This document shows positions 1 through 9,384 of a stretch of DNA of 64,000 bases, in pieces; within the stretch, counting starts at the first letter, position 1; each line of letters begins with the position of its first letter. This DNA comes from UBA9647 sp963739335 (lineage in GTDB: Bacteria > Bacteroidota > Ignavibacteria > UBA10030): the NCBI GenBank assembly GCA_963739335.1, contig CAVUAC010000051.1, forward strand, positions 291,732 through 355,731. The letters are read 5' to 3'. The translations under genes and the position numbers were made by a program. Under the pieces are notes generated by a model. The model was not told the origin of the DNA, did not search any database, and saw only the letters and a list, made by a program, of their open reading frames with translations.

Positions 1-92
1 CGGGCAGCATAGATACCGACCCAGCTGATGATGACAAAGTGGAGCCCGATCAATCCATAGTCGAGAAGGTTGGCGGTATTGAAGACTGGCAT
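1..92 (-). CDS. Sodium/solute symporter (SSS family), N-terminus only
   Basis: The minus strand opens with ATG at 90-92 and reads about 30 codons off the window edge. The visible residues begin MPVFNTANLLDYGLIGLHFV and continue into IISWVGIYAAR, the usual start of an SSS transporter: a short polar lead, LDY, then the first membrane helix. It starts 9 bases after the stop of the galactokinase-family gene, so it is the next gene of that unit and probably imports the sugar that kinase uses. SSS family membership is inferred from the first helix only; the substrate cannot be read. Confidence 0.6.
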   Translation of the reverse strand, partial: MPVFNTANLLDYGLIGLHFVIISWVGIYAA

Positions 93-101
93 GTCGAGTC
101 G

Positions 102-1568
102 TTACATGGATTCACCGCTTTGCCACGCTCCGGCACCCGTTGTCGCGCGGCAAAAGAAAATGACATCATGAAGGTTCGTAAATTGTGTGAAAGATTTCTC
201 CTTCTCACGCTTGATATATCCATTATAGTACGCTGCCGTGACACCGCGTAGGAACGTCTCCACCCGTTCCGCCGGAACAGCGTTTACAGTACACCCCCCG
301 AACCCTGCCCCCGTCAATCGGGCACCGAGAGCTCCGTGCTCACGAGCGATGGAGACAAGAACCTCAAGCTCCGGACAGCTTATTTCATAGTCATCGCGAC
401 AGCTAGCATGAGATTCACTCATCAGCGCGCCCACCACCGCGGATTCTCCTTCACGCATTGCCTTGACCGCAGAGGTCACACGCCGAGCTTCTGTCACCAC
501 GTGCCAATATCGATTCCACACGCGGAACCCGTCCGATGGCTCCGGCAATATGCTGCCGTCTCGCAAGGTGCACAGTTTTTTCTCGACTGAATCAACTCTT
601 TCCCCGAGACGCTGTGCAACTTCATTCATTGAAAGCGACCGCTCCCCGATGGCATTCAAAGCGATCTCGTCCAGCGCACGTTGATCGATCTTAAGCCGTT
701 CTGCTGAAAGATCAGCCAAGCGAGCTGGACGAACGGTTATCCCAGTCTTATCTCCAACCGCTTTGGCAATCAGCGCTGTCGCAAGCCGGCATTCTATAAC
801 ACGCCGATTGTAGGCATAACGCACGCTTTCGCTTTTCGGAGCGCGCATCAGGCTATTGCAGACAACAAATGTCAGGTTGTTCGGAAGAGGAACCGGTTCT
901 GTCCGCAGAGGGAAGAAGTCAATCTTCAGTGCCTTGTTTGCCTCCGCCAGCAGCGATACCGCCTGGTCCATACCGCCCCCTTCACTGCCGACATACCGTT
1001 CCGCGTGCGCCAGCAGTTCTGCCAGTTCCTCATGGTCGACTTCGACATTGTTCATCGCAAGAAACGCCAACGCGGAAGCGACCACCAGGGCGGAAGAAGA
1101 TGACAACCCTGCAGATTCAGGAATAGTGCCCCCGACGACAGCCTGAAAACCAACAGCCTTCTTCACGTCCACCAGGCCGGCTTCGAGAATTCCATGAACC
1201 GCGGCCTTCACATAGTTTCCCCAGTCACCCTGTTTGTACGGAGGCAAAGGAAATTCGGTGGTGAACGTCCGTCGCTCAAAGGAAGGATTCTCATTGATAA
1301 GCTCAACGCTTAGGTCTTTCCGCGGCGAAACGATAAAAACAAAGTCGCGGTCGATCGCCATCGGCAGCACCGGATAGCCGTTGTAGTCAGTGTGCTCGCC
1401 GATGAGATTCACCCGGCCGGGCGCACGAACGATGGAAGAGGGTGATTTCCCCGGATAGCTCACCATGAAAAAACGGAGAAGTCTTTTGTACCGATCGTCG
1501 TGGGAACGGAGTTCTTCAGGAGAGCAATGGTAGATTCGTTGGAGTTCTTCAGAAAGATCTCGTCGCAC
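102..1568 (-). CDS. galK: Galactokinase-family GHMP sugar kinase (galactokinase or GalNAc kinase)
   Basis: Phosphorylates C1 of galactose or N-acetylgalactosamine. All three GHMP motifs are visible: the galactokinase signature GRVNLIGEHTDYNG near residue 52, the Ser-rich ATP loop GLSSSSALV near 155, and the C-terminal GARLTGAGFGGCTV. At 488 residues it is longer than bacterial GalK (about 390). The block ERYVGSEGGGMDQAVSLLAE followed by a CRLA segment resembles eukaryotic GALK2, a GalNAc kinase, more than classical GalK. The annotated start is GTG with no clear ribosome site, so the true start may be downstream. It follows a nucleotidyltransferase gene by 43 bases. Kinase class is secure; galactose versus GalNAc is inference. 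Confidence 0.88.
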   Translation of the reverse strand: MRRDLSEELQRIYHCSPEELRSHDDRYKRLLRFFMVSYPGKSPSSIVRAPGRVNLIGEHTDYNGYPVLPMAIDRDFVFIVSPRKDLSVELINENPSFERRTFTTEFPLPPYKQGDWGNYVKAAVHGILEAGLVDVKKAVGFQAVVGGTIPESAGLSSSSALVVASALAFLAMNNVEVDHEELAELLAHAERYVGSEGGGMDQAVSLLAEANKALKIDFFPLRTEPVPLPNNLTFVVCNSLMRAPKSESVRYAYNRRVIECRLATALIAKAVGDKTGITVRPARLADLSAERLKIDQRALDEIALNAIGERSLSMNEVAQRLGERVDSVEKKLCTLRDGSILPEPSDGFRVWNRYWHVVTEARRVTSAVKAMREGESAVVGALMSESHASCRDDYEISCPELEVLVSIAREHGALGARLTGAGFGGCTVNAVPAERVETFLRGVTAAYYNGYIKREKEKSFTQFTNLHDVIFFCRATTGAGAWQSGESM

Positions 1569-1611
1569 AGAGTGTACCGGGGTAATCTGGTGGTGAGACG
1601 AATCGATGGAG

Positions 1612-2496
1612 CTACGACGACCAATTCATGGTCGTGAAATGCTTCTTGAGATATTCACGCGTCGTAGCGATATCTTCCTTATAGGTCAGGTCCGGAACAT
1701 GCTCTTTCAGCGGCAGCGCCCTTAACGATCGCGGGTGCTGCTTGACCATGATTGTTACTGCCATCACCAGTTCTTTCTCGTGGCGAATGGGGTTCTCCGG
1801 ACAGTCCCGAAGGGGGCCAACGATCATGGAATAGTTCAGGCCAAAGATGTTCATGCTCACCCGGAGTGTTCCATCAGCGCTGCGCAAACCTTCAAGCTCT
1901 TGCAGTGACGGCTTTTCCACAATCTCCAGGAGATACCCATCCCGATCTTTCTTTGTGATACCAAAATGCGCAATGCGAGCCTCATCAAATTCCAATCCGG
2001 ATCGGTCATAGTCGATCAGCGCATTGGGAGCGTCGCAGTCCAGGAGCATGGTGAACGCGCGAACAGAATATAAGTTGTCACTATTGCAGACGATGAATGA
2101 ACCATCTTTCCAGTCGGGCCGGGTCAGAAGAGCCTGTATGAGGGCATCGGAGGTGCCCATGGGTTTCCGCCGACCCTGGGGGATGCGCTGAATAGCATAG
2201 GAGATACGAAGATCGTGGAATTCGTTGTCACGATCCTTCACACCATAGTACTGCCGCAGCACGATATCCTGCTCACCCACAACAATGACGATATCCTGAA
2301 TGCCGACCTGTTTCATGTTGTAGAGCAGATAGTCGAGGAACGGCCTTCCCTCAACGCCAACACTGATCATCCCCTTGGTGCGTTCTTCGGCTTGTTTGAG
2401 GAGCTCCGGATCGAGACTCGCATCCCTCGATGGCAATCTCATCCTCGAAGAAACCCCACCCGCAAGAATGACCGCCCGTTTATCACCCTTGTTCAT
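1612..2496 (-). CDS. Sugar-phosphate nucleotidyltransferase-like protein
   Basis: A 294-residue NTP-transferase fold protein. The N-terminal AVILAGGVSSRM is the nucleotide-binding loop of the RmlA/GlmU-type superfamily, although a long insertion (SRDASLDPELLKQAEERTKG) separates it from the usual lysine. The region VCNSDNLYS holds the metal-binding Asp of the family, and LEIVEKP is the usual sugar-phosphate loop. With the neighbouring GHMP kinase it could activate a hexose 1-phosphate, the classic kinase plus pyrophosphorylase pair. ATG is preceded by an AGGGGT ribosome site. The stop is TAG. Nucleotide and sugar specificity cannot be read. Confidence 0.75.
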   Translation of the reverse strand: MNKGDKRAVILAGGVSSRMRLPSRDASLDPELLKQAEERTKGMISVGVEGRPFLDYLLYNMKQVGIQDIVIVVGEQDIVLRQYYGVKDRDNEFHDLRISYAIQRIPQGRRKPMGTSDALIQALLTRPDWKDGSFIVCNSDNLYSVRAFTMLLDCDAPNALIDYDRSGLEFDEARIAHFGITKKDRDGYLLEIVEKPSLQELEGLRSADGTLRVSMNIFGLNYSMIVGPLRDCPENPIRHEKELVMAVTIMVKQHPRSLRALPLKEHVPDLTYKEDIATTREYLKKHFTTMNWSS

Positions 2497-2499
2497 GTG

Positions 2500-3411
2500 C
2501 TATGAACCCCTACGCTTGGCCGCCGCATATTCAGCTGCGTATGCCGCTCCATCAAAGCCCTCTTCTGATGGGACTTCAGAAAGATAGATTTTGCCGCCGT
2601 GTTGCCGCGAAAGTTTCGCGGCGATGTGAATCTTCACCGCTTCAAGCGGTGCTTCGAGAGAGAAGGTAGCGTCTTTCCCGTTCACCATATCAATAAAGTG
2701 TTGAAGAAAGAACTCATAGATCCGGCTCGGATCGACCCGCATGGTGTGCATTCCTGTCGAGGAATAAAGGCACACTGACCATTCATGAAACGGCTGCTGG
2801 AGTTGGAGCATCAGCACAAAGCCGTTGTGGTAGGTCACGGCGATAAATGATGACTTGTTCTCTGCGACATATTCAACGTAGTTGGCTCCTGTTCCCACCA
2901 TTCCCTGCGCCAGCTCGGTCGTGTGGATTCCATAGCTGAAAAAATCCCCGGGCCCTGTTGCAATCGCGGTCGATACCTCGCCGATCCGGTCAGCCTGCGA
3001 CCGAAGCATCGCGATCTCCGGCGCATAGCGCAATGGAGACCCTCCGTAGATTGGGGTCTTGTGTGTAGCGTGGAGTTCCAGCAAGGTATAGATGTCGCTC
3101 ACCTTGCCAACGATCGGTTTGTCGATGAGCACCGGCTTCCCTGCTTCAATGAATGGATATGCACGGTCAACGTGTTTGTCCCAGTTAACGCTGTGGATCA
3201 TGACGGCGTCGACATGCTCAATCATGTCCTCCAGTCGCTTGCATACGCGGGGAATGTCGTTTTCTCGCGCAAACTGCTCGTCATACCCTTCCGGCCACAC
3301 ATCACGGCCATCCCAGAGCGCATTCACTTTTACGCCCGGCATGCCGTTGAGAATTTTCGTGAAGGCCTTCGGGTGAGACGTATCCAGGTCAACCAATCCA
3401 ATACGAATCAT
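2500..3411 (-). CDS. Gfo/Idh/MocA-family oxidoreductase (first copy)
   Basis: A 303-residue protein that starts MIRIGLVDLDTSHPKAF, a Rossmann N-terminus in which the usual GxGxxG is replaced by VDLDTSH, as in a divergent branch of the family. The conserved catalytic region EAGKPVLIDKPIVG (the EKP-like lysine) lies near residue 92. Such enzymes oxidise or epimerise sugars and inositols with NAD(P). Its TAG stop is followed, in the same frame, by CAC and the ATG of the nucleotidyltransferase, so the two are tightly coupled and the TAG must work as a real stop. Substrate unknown. Confidence 0.8.
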   Translation of the reverse strand: MIRIGLVDLDTSHPKAFTKILNGMPGVKVNALWDGRDVWPEGYDEQFARENDIPRVCKRLEDMIEHVDAVMIHSVNWDKHVDRAYPFIEAGKPVLIDKPIVGKVSDIYTLLELHATHKTPIYGGSPLRYAPEIAMLRSQADRIGEVSTAIATGPGDFFSYGIHTTELAQGMVGTGANYVEYVAENKSSFIAVTYHNGFVLMLQLQQPFHEWSVCLYSSTGMHTMRVDPSRIYEFFLQHFIDMVNGKDATFSLEAPLEAVKIHIAAKLSRQHGGKIYLSEVPSEEGFDGAAYAAEYAAAKRRGS

Positions 3412-3422
3412 GTGAACACCCT

Positions 3423-4337
3423 TTAAGAGGTTTGCCGGGCTAGAATTTTCGACTTCACAAGATCAAATTGCGTAGCGAGTATGACCCCCGCGAGCACCAG
3501 GATTGAACCTGCAATTTCAGGGGGGGACATTCGCTCACCAAACCAGACAATGCCTGAGGCGACGGCGATCACCGGTATGACATACCCCACCATAGAAAGA
3601 ATGACAATGTCGACTCGAACAAGAAGTGCAAAGTAGATTGCGAACGGAATGGCAGAGGCGACAATCCCAAGATAAAGGACCGATAGTGCCAGATCAATGG
3701 TCGGGTTCACCCTTGGCAACCCGCTCAGAAAGCTGAATGGCAGTGTTTCAAGTCCTGCAAAAATCAGGATGTACATCATGAACCCGAACTGGTCTTTTCC
3801 CTTGAAGTATTTTCGCGCATACACCTGTCCGAATCCGTTCAGAATCGAGGGTATGAAAACCGCAAAACCCGCGAGGACGGTGAGACTACTTAAGTCTGTC
3901 ACAGGCTTGTCCGAAAAAAGCACAACGATACCGATGAATCCAATGACAAGCCCTGCGATTTTGGCGAACGAGAACTGTTTCTCTCCCAACATGAAGTACA
4001 CACAAATTGCTACAAAAAACGGAGTTGTGCTTTGAAGAATGGAACCCAGGCCGACGTTGATGTACAGAAGCGCCCACGACGTAAGAGCCATGGGGATTCC
4101 TACCCAACATGTCCCGGATACAAATGCTATCCAGAGAGTGTGTCGATCAAACGGTTCTTTATCGGTCTTTCGCAAGCGCCAGAAGAAAAGGAACATGCCG
4201 CCGACGATACTCCGGAGGCTCGCAAGGAGGAATGGATCGCAATCGCGCAGTCCAACTTTGTTCACAGGCCATGCTAACCCCCACACTATTGCCAGAAAAC
4301 CTACTGCAAGTGTGTCAAGGAATCGAGAATGCTTCAT
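3423..4337 (-). CDS. EamA/DMT-family transporter
   Basis: A 304-residue very hydrophobic protein with about ten predicted membrane segments in two repeats, the standard EamA arrangement. The first repeat opens with LAIVWGLAWPVNKVGLRD and the second contains a GYVIPVIAVASGIVWFGER motif typical of the family, with the glutamate-containing loop before the last helix. It exports or imports small metabolites across the inner membrane. It lies 11 bases upstream of the Gfo/Idh gene in the same orientation. Substrate unknown. Confidence 0.85.
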   Translation of the reverse strand: MKHSRFLDTLAVGFLAIVWGLAWPVNKVGLRDCDPFLLASLRSIVGGMFLFFWRLRKTDKEPFDRHTLWIAFVSGTCWVGIPMALTSWALLYINVGLGSILQSTTPFFVAICVYFMLGEKQFSFAKIAGLVIGFIGIVVLFSDKPVTDLSSLTVLAGFAVFIPSILNGFGQVYARKYFKGKDQFGFMMYILIFAGLETLPFSFLSGLPRVNPTIDLALSVLYLGIVASAIPFAIYFALLVRVDIVILSMVGYVIPVIAVASGIVWFGERMSPPEIAGSILVLAGVILATQFDLVKSKILARQTS

Positions 4338-4369
4338 CGGACGTTCAGCCTAAGCAACTTTGTGGTTGT

Positions 4370-5539
4370 TCAAAATTTCGCTTCGTAAGTGTAGTTACGA
4401 CTTAAATACCGTTGAATCAATACTTTCGTTTTTGTCGAGAGCCGGGACGCGGCATTTTGCATGGCATCGTCAGAGGACGTACGCTCATCGACCAATGATT
4501 CTAGATCGGCCAAGAGAGCATCATTTACAAACAACTCTCGCGCACCCTCCACCGAACCAACAACGCCTATGACTGGAACCTTATGTCGCTTTGCTCGCTC
4601 AACCACACCGGAGAGAGCTTTACCAAACAGAACTTGACTATCAATCTTACCCTCGCCCGTCATAACAAGGTCTGCTCCCTGCACACGCTCCTCAAACCCT
4701 GTTACCTGCAACACAAGGTCAATGCCTCGGCTGAGGGTTGCACCACAAAACGCAACAAGGCCCGCTCCAAGGCCCCCGGCTGCCCCACCTCCCGGAAAGC
4801 CCAGAACATCAACACCGATGGATGATTCAATAACCTTCCCGAGCCGCGCAAGCGCGCTGTCAAGAAGATTCACATCAGAGGGGGTCGCACCTTTTTGAGG
4901 CCCATAGACGGCTGAAGCTCCTTGCTCACCACAGAAGGTGTTTTGGACATCGCAAGCAACCAGGACTTTTACATTGTCAATGCGTGGATCTCTTGCCTGA
5001 AGATCGATCTGTGCAAGATTGGCCAGTGCGGCACCGCCGCGGTTTATCGGATTCCCAGGCCCATCCAGAAATCTAACACCCAGGGCTTCAGCCATTCCGA
5101 CGCCGCCATCATTCGTTGCGCTGCCGCCGATACCGATTATGATGGACGTGACACCTGCATCGAGTGATGCCCGAATGAGCTCACCAACGCCGTACGTTGT
5201 CGTGACTTTTGGGTCCCTCTGATGAGCGGAAACAAGTGTCAGTCCCGCAGCCTCTGCCATTTCAATGATCGCCATCGAGCCATCGGCAGAAAGCCCCCAG
5301 CGCGCATCAACACGCTGGCCCGGCAGCGGACCGCTCACATTGGTCGTCACAAATCGCCCGCCCAGAACCGGCGTAACGACGCTTACCAGTCCCTCACCTC
5401 CATCGGAAACAGGGTGTTTGATCACGCGTGCATCGGGGAGACACTCCAGCACTCCTTGTTCCATCGCTACTGCCGCCTCGTATGCAGTAAGCGAACCCTT
5501 AAAGGAGTCAGGCGCTATGAGGATAGTCTTCGGCAACAA
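4370..5539 (-). CDS. Glycerate kinase (GarK/GlxK type)
   Basis: Phosphorylates D-glycerate to phosphoglycerate, the last step by which tartronate semialdehyde or hydroxypyruvate from uronate, aldarate or glyoxylate breakdown enters glycolysis. The 389-residue length fits the family. Motifs: APDSFKGSLTAYEAA at the N-terminus, PVSDGGEGLV near residue 43, IIGIGGSATNDGGVGMA near 136, and FPGGGAAGGLGAG near 245. It lies 31 bases downstream of the large glycosidase gene in the same direction, which fits a role at the end of a sugar-acid pathway fed by that enzyme. Confidence 0.93.
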   Translation of the reverse strand: MLPKTILIAPDSFKGSLTAYEAAVAMEQGVLECLPDARVIKHPVSDGGEGLVSVVTPVLGGRFVTTNVSGPLPGQRVDARWGLSADGSMAIIEMAEAAGLTLVSAHQRDPKVTTTYGVGELIRASLDAGVTSIIIGIGGSATNDGGVGMAEALGVRFLDGPGNPINRGGAALANLAQIDLQARDPRIDNVKVLVACDVQNTFCGEQGASAVYGPQKGATPSDVNLLDSALARLGKVIESSIGVDVLGFPGGGAAGGLGAGLVAFCGATLSRGIDLVLQVTGFEERVQGADLVMTGEGKIDSQVLFGKALSGVVERAKRHKVPVIGVVGSVEGARELFVNDALLADLESLVDERTSSDDAMQNAASRLSTKTKVLIQRYLSRNYTYEAKF

Positions 5540-5570
5540 TCGTTAGATTCCGGAATCGAGAGTGTGCTGA

Positions 5571-7904
5571 TTACAGCTTGACGTCAGTGAATCCAGGGAC
5601 GCGCCACTGGAAATTCGGATCCACATACGGCTCATCGTTCTCATGTCCTTTCATCAGCGCAATCTTTCGCTTCAACTGTTCGCCGAAGTTTTTGTAGAAG
5701 ATAAAGGTCGTTTCACCAACATCTGAAACTATCATCCAATTTATCCTAGATCCCTCCCAGAGTGCGAGCAATTCCTTTGTATTGTCGATTTCGTCGAGCA
5801 CCATATTCTTGAGCAGCTTTTTGGATTCTCTCCTGACCTTTTTGTCCTTCGTCTCAAGGTAGCTATGCACACCTGCCACCCAGGCCGCGACATTGCGCTG
5901 CGTGCGATACCAACACCACAGCGCACGCATCCGGTCTGTAACGTCCTCGACACACGCCAGCGCGGCATCTGTCGTCGCCCTGCTCTTCATATGCTTCAGC
6001 AGCTTCATCGCTGTTTCCAATTGAGGAAAGAGGTCGCGGTCGATAAGCTCCACACAATGACGTGCGTGCTCCGGATCGACGAGGTCGAATCCCACATCGT
6101 ACCGGAAGTCCACCCGGCAACGGTTGTGAGATGTCGCAAGCAAGAATTTCTCGTAATACTCACGCTCCTTCTCGGGGATTGCTTCAATGTTTGGAACGAC
6201 CGGGCGCGTAGCAAGCCGATACCAGTTTCCCCACGAGGAATAGATCCAGATGGGTATCGGGAACGACCGATATGCCTCGTCGGAGTGTTTCCAGACCCCA
6301 ACAAGATCGGCTGCAAGAGGCTCACCGATCCATTCGGTTGCCTTCTGGTGCAGAAAGCCATCGAGGTCCAGGGTGCTGTCCCCTTGAAACGCTCGCACAA
6401 CTTCCTGATTGATATTGTACGGCGCAAAGGATTGCGGTGTCGCGCTTCCGTTGTAACATGGTGTGGTCACCCCTTGTTTGAACATGTCCATCAGCTTGTC
6501 GTGGACAAGATAGGGAAACGGAATACCGATCAACGGCTCATGGTTCCAGATGATGCCCGGACTGAAGTAAACGTCGGCCTCGGATTTCTTCCTTCGAAGC
6601 TCGTCGATCACAGGTTTCTCGGCATCGACGAACCTGTTGTGGAGTGCTGTCCCATGAATCTCGTGTGTTTCTTTGTACTTTGGATGCTTGTACGCCAACC
6701 CCCACCCTTTTGTCAGAAGCGATGAAACTTCGACATCGAGCCCGTCGCCCAGCTGTTTCCAGATGTGATCGTGTTCGGCCCAAAACGGCTCAAGGCGAAT
6801 GAGGGTTCTGAATTTCGGATTCACCTTGCGTCCGGCATCGCGCAAGATTCGCTGGAAACGAACAAGATTATTTGCTGCAGCCTCAGCAATCTCGGTATCT
6901 CCTTTCCATTCGCGAATGACATAGCCGCCGCCGTTGCGCCCTACGTAGAGCGAGCTCGTGTACTCAAACCCAGCCCCGCTGTCGTTTGACCAGATCGAGA
7001 TATATTCCAGGGACGGGACCTCACGAACCAGCTTCTCCATCATCTCCGCATAGTGTTGCTGCACAACAGGATGCGCAGTGGAGAGGTTGAAACGCGGATG
7101 CCAGCTTCGAATCGGATGATCGACCCGTGCTCCGCGAAGCATGGGATAGCGTTGCAGCAGATTGTCGGGAACCGACCGGGGCTCGAAACAGACGAGGCCG
7201 GGAATCAGTCCATATTTTTCCGCCAGCGCAGCATTGGTCTTGAGGAAGTTGAGGTTCGCCTGGAGATAGTCGTCATCGTAGATACCCTTGTTCAGGCGGC
7301 TCGAAACGAATTGATCCAGCGACGGACAATAGGTATAGAACCGATGCAGCAGTTCCCCTTGAGGACCACGCTCGAACGGAACCGCGAACGCGAGACCGTT
7401 GACCTCTGCGTGCGAGAAACCCATGCGGGCGAGATTCCGGATGTGTTCTTCACGATCGAACCTGCGCACAGTCCTCGCGTGCTGAGTTAGAAACAGGTCA
7501 TAGACCGGACGAAGGTTTCGAAATGACGGATGAAGAATCTTGCCATCTGCAAATTCTTCAACCTTCGCCGACCTCCAGTTCTCCGTCAATCGGGCAAAGA
7601 GATAATAGAGAAGGTGCGGACGCGATGCCAGCAATTCAATGCCGCCGCCGGTTTTTGCTCTCGCCATCATCCAATCCTTGTTTCCATCAAGAGAGGGATG
7701 AAGAGCGCACCATCTGGATTTTTCCTGAACGACACCCAAGCGCACACTTCCAGCCGCGGCGCTCAGACCGGGCGACTGTTTGATATCCACGCGGCCGCCA
7801 ATGATCGTCTTCAGTTCGTCTGCGATCGTTTGCTCGACCTTGATCTGGGCGGAGGACGTATAGATAACTTTGGTCTGCGTCAGTAATTCAACGATAGTCG
7901 GCAT
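5571..7904 (-). CDS. Large TIM-barrel glycosidase-like protein (alpha-glucuronidase/hexosaminidase-like)
   Basis: A 777-residue protein without a signal peptide, so probably cytoplasmic. Residues 1-125 look like the small alpha/beta domain that precedes the barrel in GH67 and GH20 enzymes. The barrel follows, from about LHPSFRNLRPVYDLFL, with a sequence WSNDSGAGFEYTSSLYVGR near 310 where a catalytic acid could lie. A helical C-terminal domain ends in DEPYVDPNFQWRVPG. A second, broken copy lies at 35,169-37,022 and shares the barrel and tail. Placement near uronate-type genes suggests it cleaves uronic-acid or methyl-uronate glycosides, but I cannot assign a GH family. Confidence 0.55.
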   Translation of the reverse strand: MPTIVELLTQTKVIYTSSAQIKVEQTIADELKTIIGGRVDIKQSPGLSAAAGSVRLGVVQEKSRWCALHPSLDGNKDWMMARAKTGGGIELLASRPHLLYYLFARLTENWRSAKVEEFADGKILHPSFRNLRPVYDLFLTQHARTVRRFDREEHIRNLARMGFSHAEVNGLAFAVPFERGPQGELLHRFYTYCPSLDQFVSSRLNKGIYDDDYLQANLNFLKTNAALAEKYGLIPGLVCFEPRSVPDNLLQRYPMLRGARVDHPIRSWHPRFNLSTAHPVVQQHYAEMMEKLVREVPSLEYISIWSNDSGAGFEYTSSLYVGRNGGGYVIREWKGDTEIAEAAANNLVRFQRILRDAGRKVNPKFRTLIRLEPFWAEHDHIWKQLGDGLDVEVSSLLTKGWGLAYKHPKYKETHEIHGTALHNRFVDAEKPVIDELRRKKSEADVYFSPGIIWNHEPLIGIPFPYLVHDKLMDMFKQGVTTPCYNGSATPQSFAPYNINQEVVRAFQGDSTLDLDGFLHQKATEWIGEPLAADLVGVWKHSDEAYRSFPIPIWIYSSWGNWYRLATRPVVPNIEAIPEKEREYYEKFLLATSHNRCRVDFRYDVGFDLVDPEHARHCVELIDRDLFPQLETAMKLLKHMKSRATTDAALACVEDVTDRMRALWCWYRTQRNVAAWVAGVHSYLETKDKKVRRESKKLLKNMVLDEIDNTKELLALWEGSRINWMIVSDVGETTFIFYKNFGEQLKRKIALMKGHENDEPYVDPNFQWRVPGFTDVKL

Positions 7905-7992
7905 GATACACCTTCACGCGATTGGTTCAAGGAAAACAACGATCAAGAACATCCCTAGAAGAAATGAAGACTTCACCGAAAACAATGTCCGA

Positions 7993-9366
7993 TCATAGGC
8001 CATAGCTTGTAGCAGAAAACAGATGGCCATAGCGGTCCACCATTGTTGCCGTTAGTTCCTGCTCATCAGCGGGAAGACTGTCCAGCGATCGAGTAATCCT
8101 CTCCAGCCACTCTATCTCACGAGGGTTCACCTCGAGCTTCTTTTTTCGCACCGCTTCTCTCAGAAGCGAAGCCGTCTCCCTCGCCGCGGCGAGTGTCTGG
8201 GTATAGTGACCCGATTCCCCGACAATCGCATCTGCAACCCTCATCGTCGATTCGGGAGAGAGCACAAACGCCTGTGGGCTCAAATGAATGTCGGACTCGA
8301 TAAGAAGGTCTTGATAGTCCTCCTCCGAATGGAACTCCAGAGCTTTGTTGAAGAGACGGCAATCATAGGCGAGGAGTTCGAGGTACGCCTCAGGGGCTGG
8401 CCCGGAGAGGAGGCGAACGTTTTGCACGGACTCATTGCTCCACAAATCGCACATTGCAGCTGCAACGTTGCCGACCGGGCTGAAGTGAGCACAGCTCGCC
8501 GACTTCCCCTCCATCGCAATGGGTGTGCCCGTTATGGCTTTCAAAATTGGACCTTCGTAGGCACAATCCTTGGACGGGCCGCGCGCACCACACTCATAGG
8601 CAACAAGACTGCGAACGGCACTTGCCGTCCTGATGACCGCAGCGAGCACTTCGGGAAGCATTCCTTGTCCGCAAAGCTGCATCGCTGTGTTTGCAAAGCC
8701 GCATGCGGAATCGGCACCGGGAATTACCTTGTGTGCAGAACAGACTCCGACGATCTTCGTCCACAGAAACTCCATATCTCGCGGCGCCAGAACTCCCAAA
8801 GCGAACATGATCCCGTCAATATCTCCATACAGGAGCGCTTCATCGTGAACTTCTTTTCCCCCAACAGATTCAATCGACAGCACATGCGCTCCCGCTGCCG
8901 CGCACTGTTCAAATGATTGCATGAGCAGATCGAGCGGCTTTCCTGATCTAAGTTCCGGCGGTCGTGTAACATCGCGGATGTCCGTTGGCGTCACTCGCAG
9001 GGCACACGGCAGTTTAGTTTCCTCATAAAGCTGACGGAGGTGGCGATGCAGCACGGAAGTGATCTCTGCACCCCATGACGGATGCTCGGTCATTGGCGGC
9101 AGAAGCTCAAACTCCGCCATGAGGCCCGAGAGTCTCAATCTCGGTGCGGCACGCCGAATGATGGAACCGATTTCCTCGTAATGAGCAAGAACGGCAGCCC
9201 AGCTTGATTCATTGAGCACCATCGTGGGCAGTGTGAAATTGAGCTCGGGATGAACCTTTCCTTTTCCAAGCTGCAGGCCGAATCCGCATGACAGCGGTTT
9301 TGAAGCTCTGCCAAACATGAGCTGCTGTGGACTCGTGATCGATAGGGTGTTGAATTTCTGCGGCAT
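7993..9366 (-). CDS. mtaB: Methanol:corrinoid methyltransferase, MtaB-like
   Basis: Close in length (457 residues) and layout to Methanosarcina MtaB, which moves the methyl group of methanol to the cobalt of a corrinoid protein. The three zinc ligands of MtaB are conserved: Glu166 in SIESVGGKEV, Cys222 in ADSACGFANTAM and Cys268 in GPSKDCAYE. The N-terminal FGRASKPLSCGFGL and the block SLVAYECGARG also match. A strong GGGAGGG ribosome site precedes ATG. The next upstream genes are the corrinoid protein and a UroD/MtaA-like protein, the complete three-part system. Identification is from remembered family sequence; a substrate other than methanol remains possible. Confidence 0.88.
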   Translation of the reverse strand: MPQKFNTLSITSPQQLMFGRASKPLSCGFGLQLGKGKVHPELNFTLPTMVLNESSWAAVLAHYEEIGSIIRRAAPRLRLSGLMAEFELLPPMTEHPSWGAEITSVLHRHLRQLYEETKLPCALRVTPTDIRDVTRPPELRSGKPLDLLMQSFEQCAAAGAHVLSIESVGGKEVHDEALLYGDIDGIMFALGVLAPRDMEFLWTKIVGVCSAHKVIPGADSACGFANTAMQLCGQGMLPEVLAAVIRTASAVRSLVAYECGARGPSKDCAYEGPILKAITGTPIAMEGKSASCAHFSPVGNVAAAMCDLWSNESVQNVRLLSGPAPEAYLELLAYDCRLFNKALEFHSEEDYQDLLIESDIHLSPQAFVLSPESTMRVADAIVGESGHYTQTLAAARETASLLREAVRKKKLEVNPREIEWLERITRSLDSLPADEQELTATMVDRYGHLFSATSYGL

Positions 9367-9384
9367 GGTGGGTGTTCCCTCCCT

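Noticed and set aside
7905..7992. Cobalamin riboswitch before the corrinoid methyltransferase genes
   Set aside because: The gap is only 88 bases and downstream of mtaB in transcription order; the gaps upstream of mtaC and mtaB are 13-18 bases, too short for a riboswitch.
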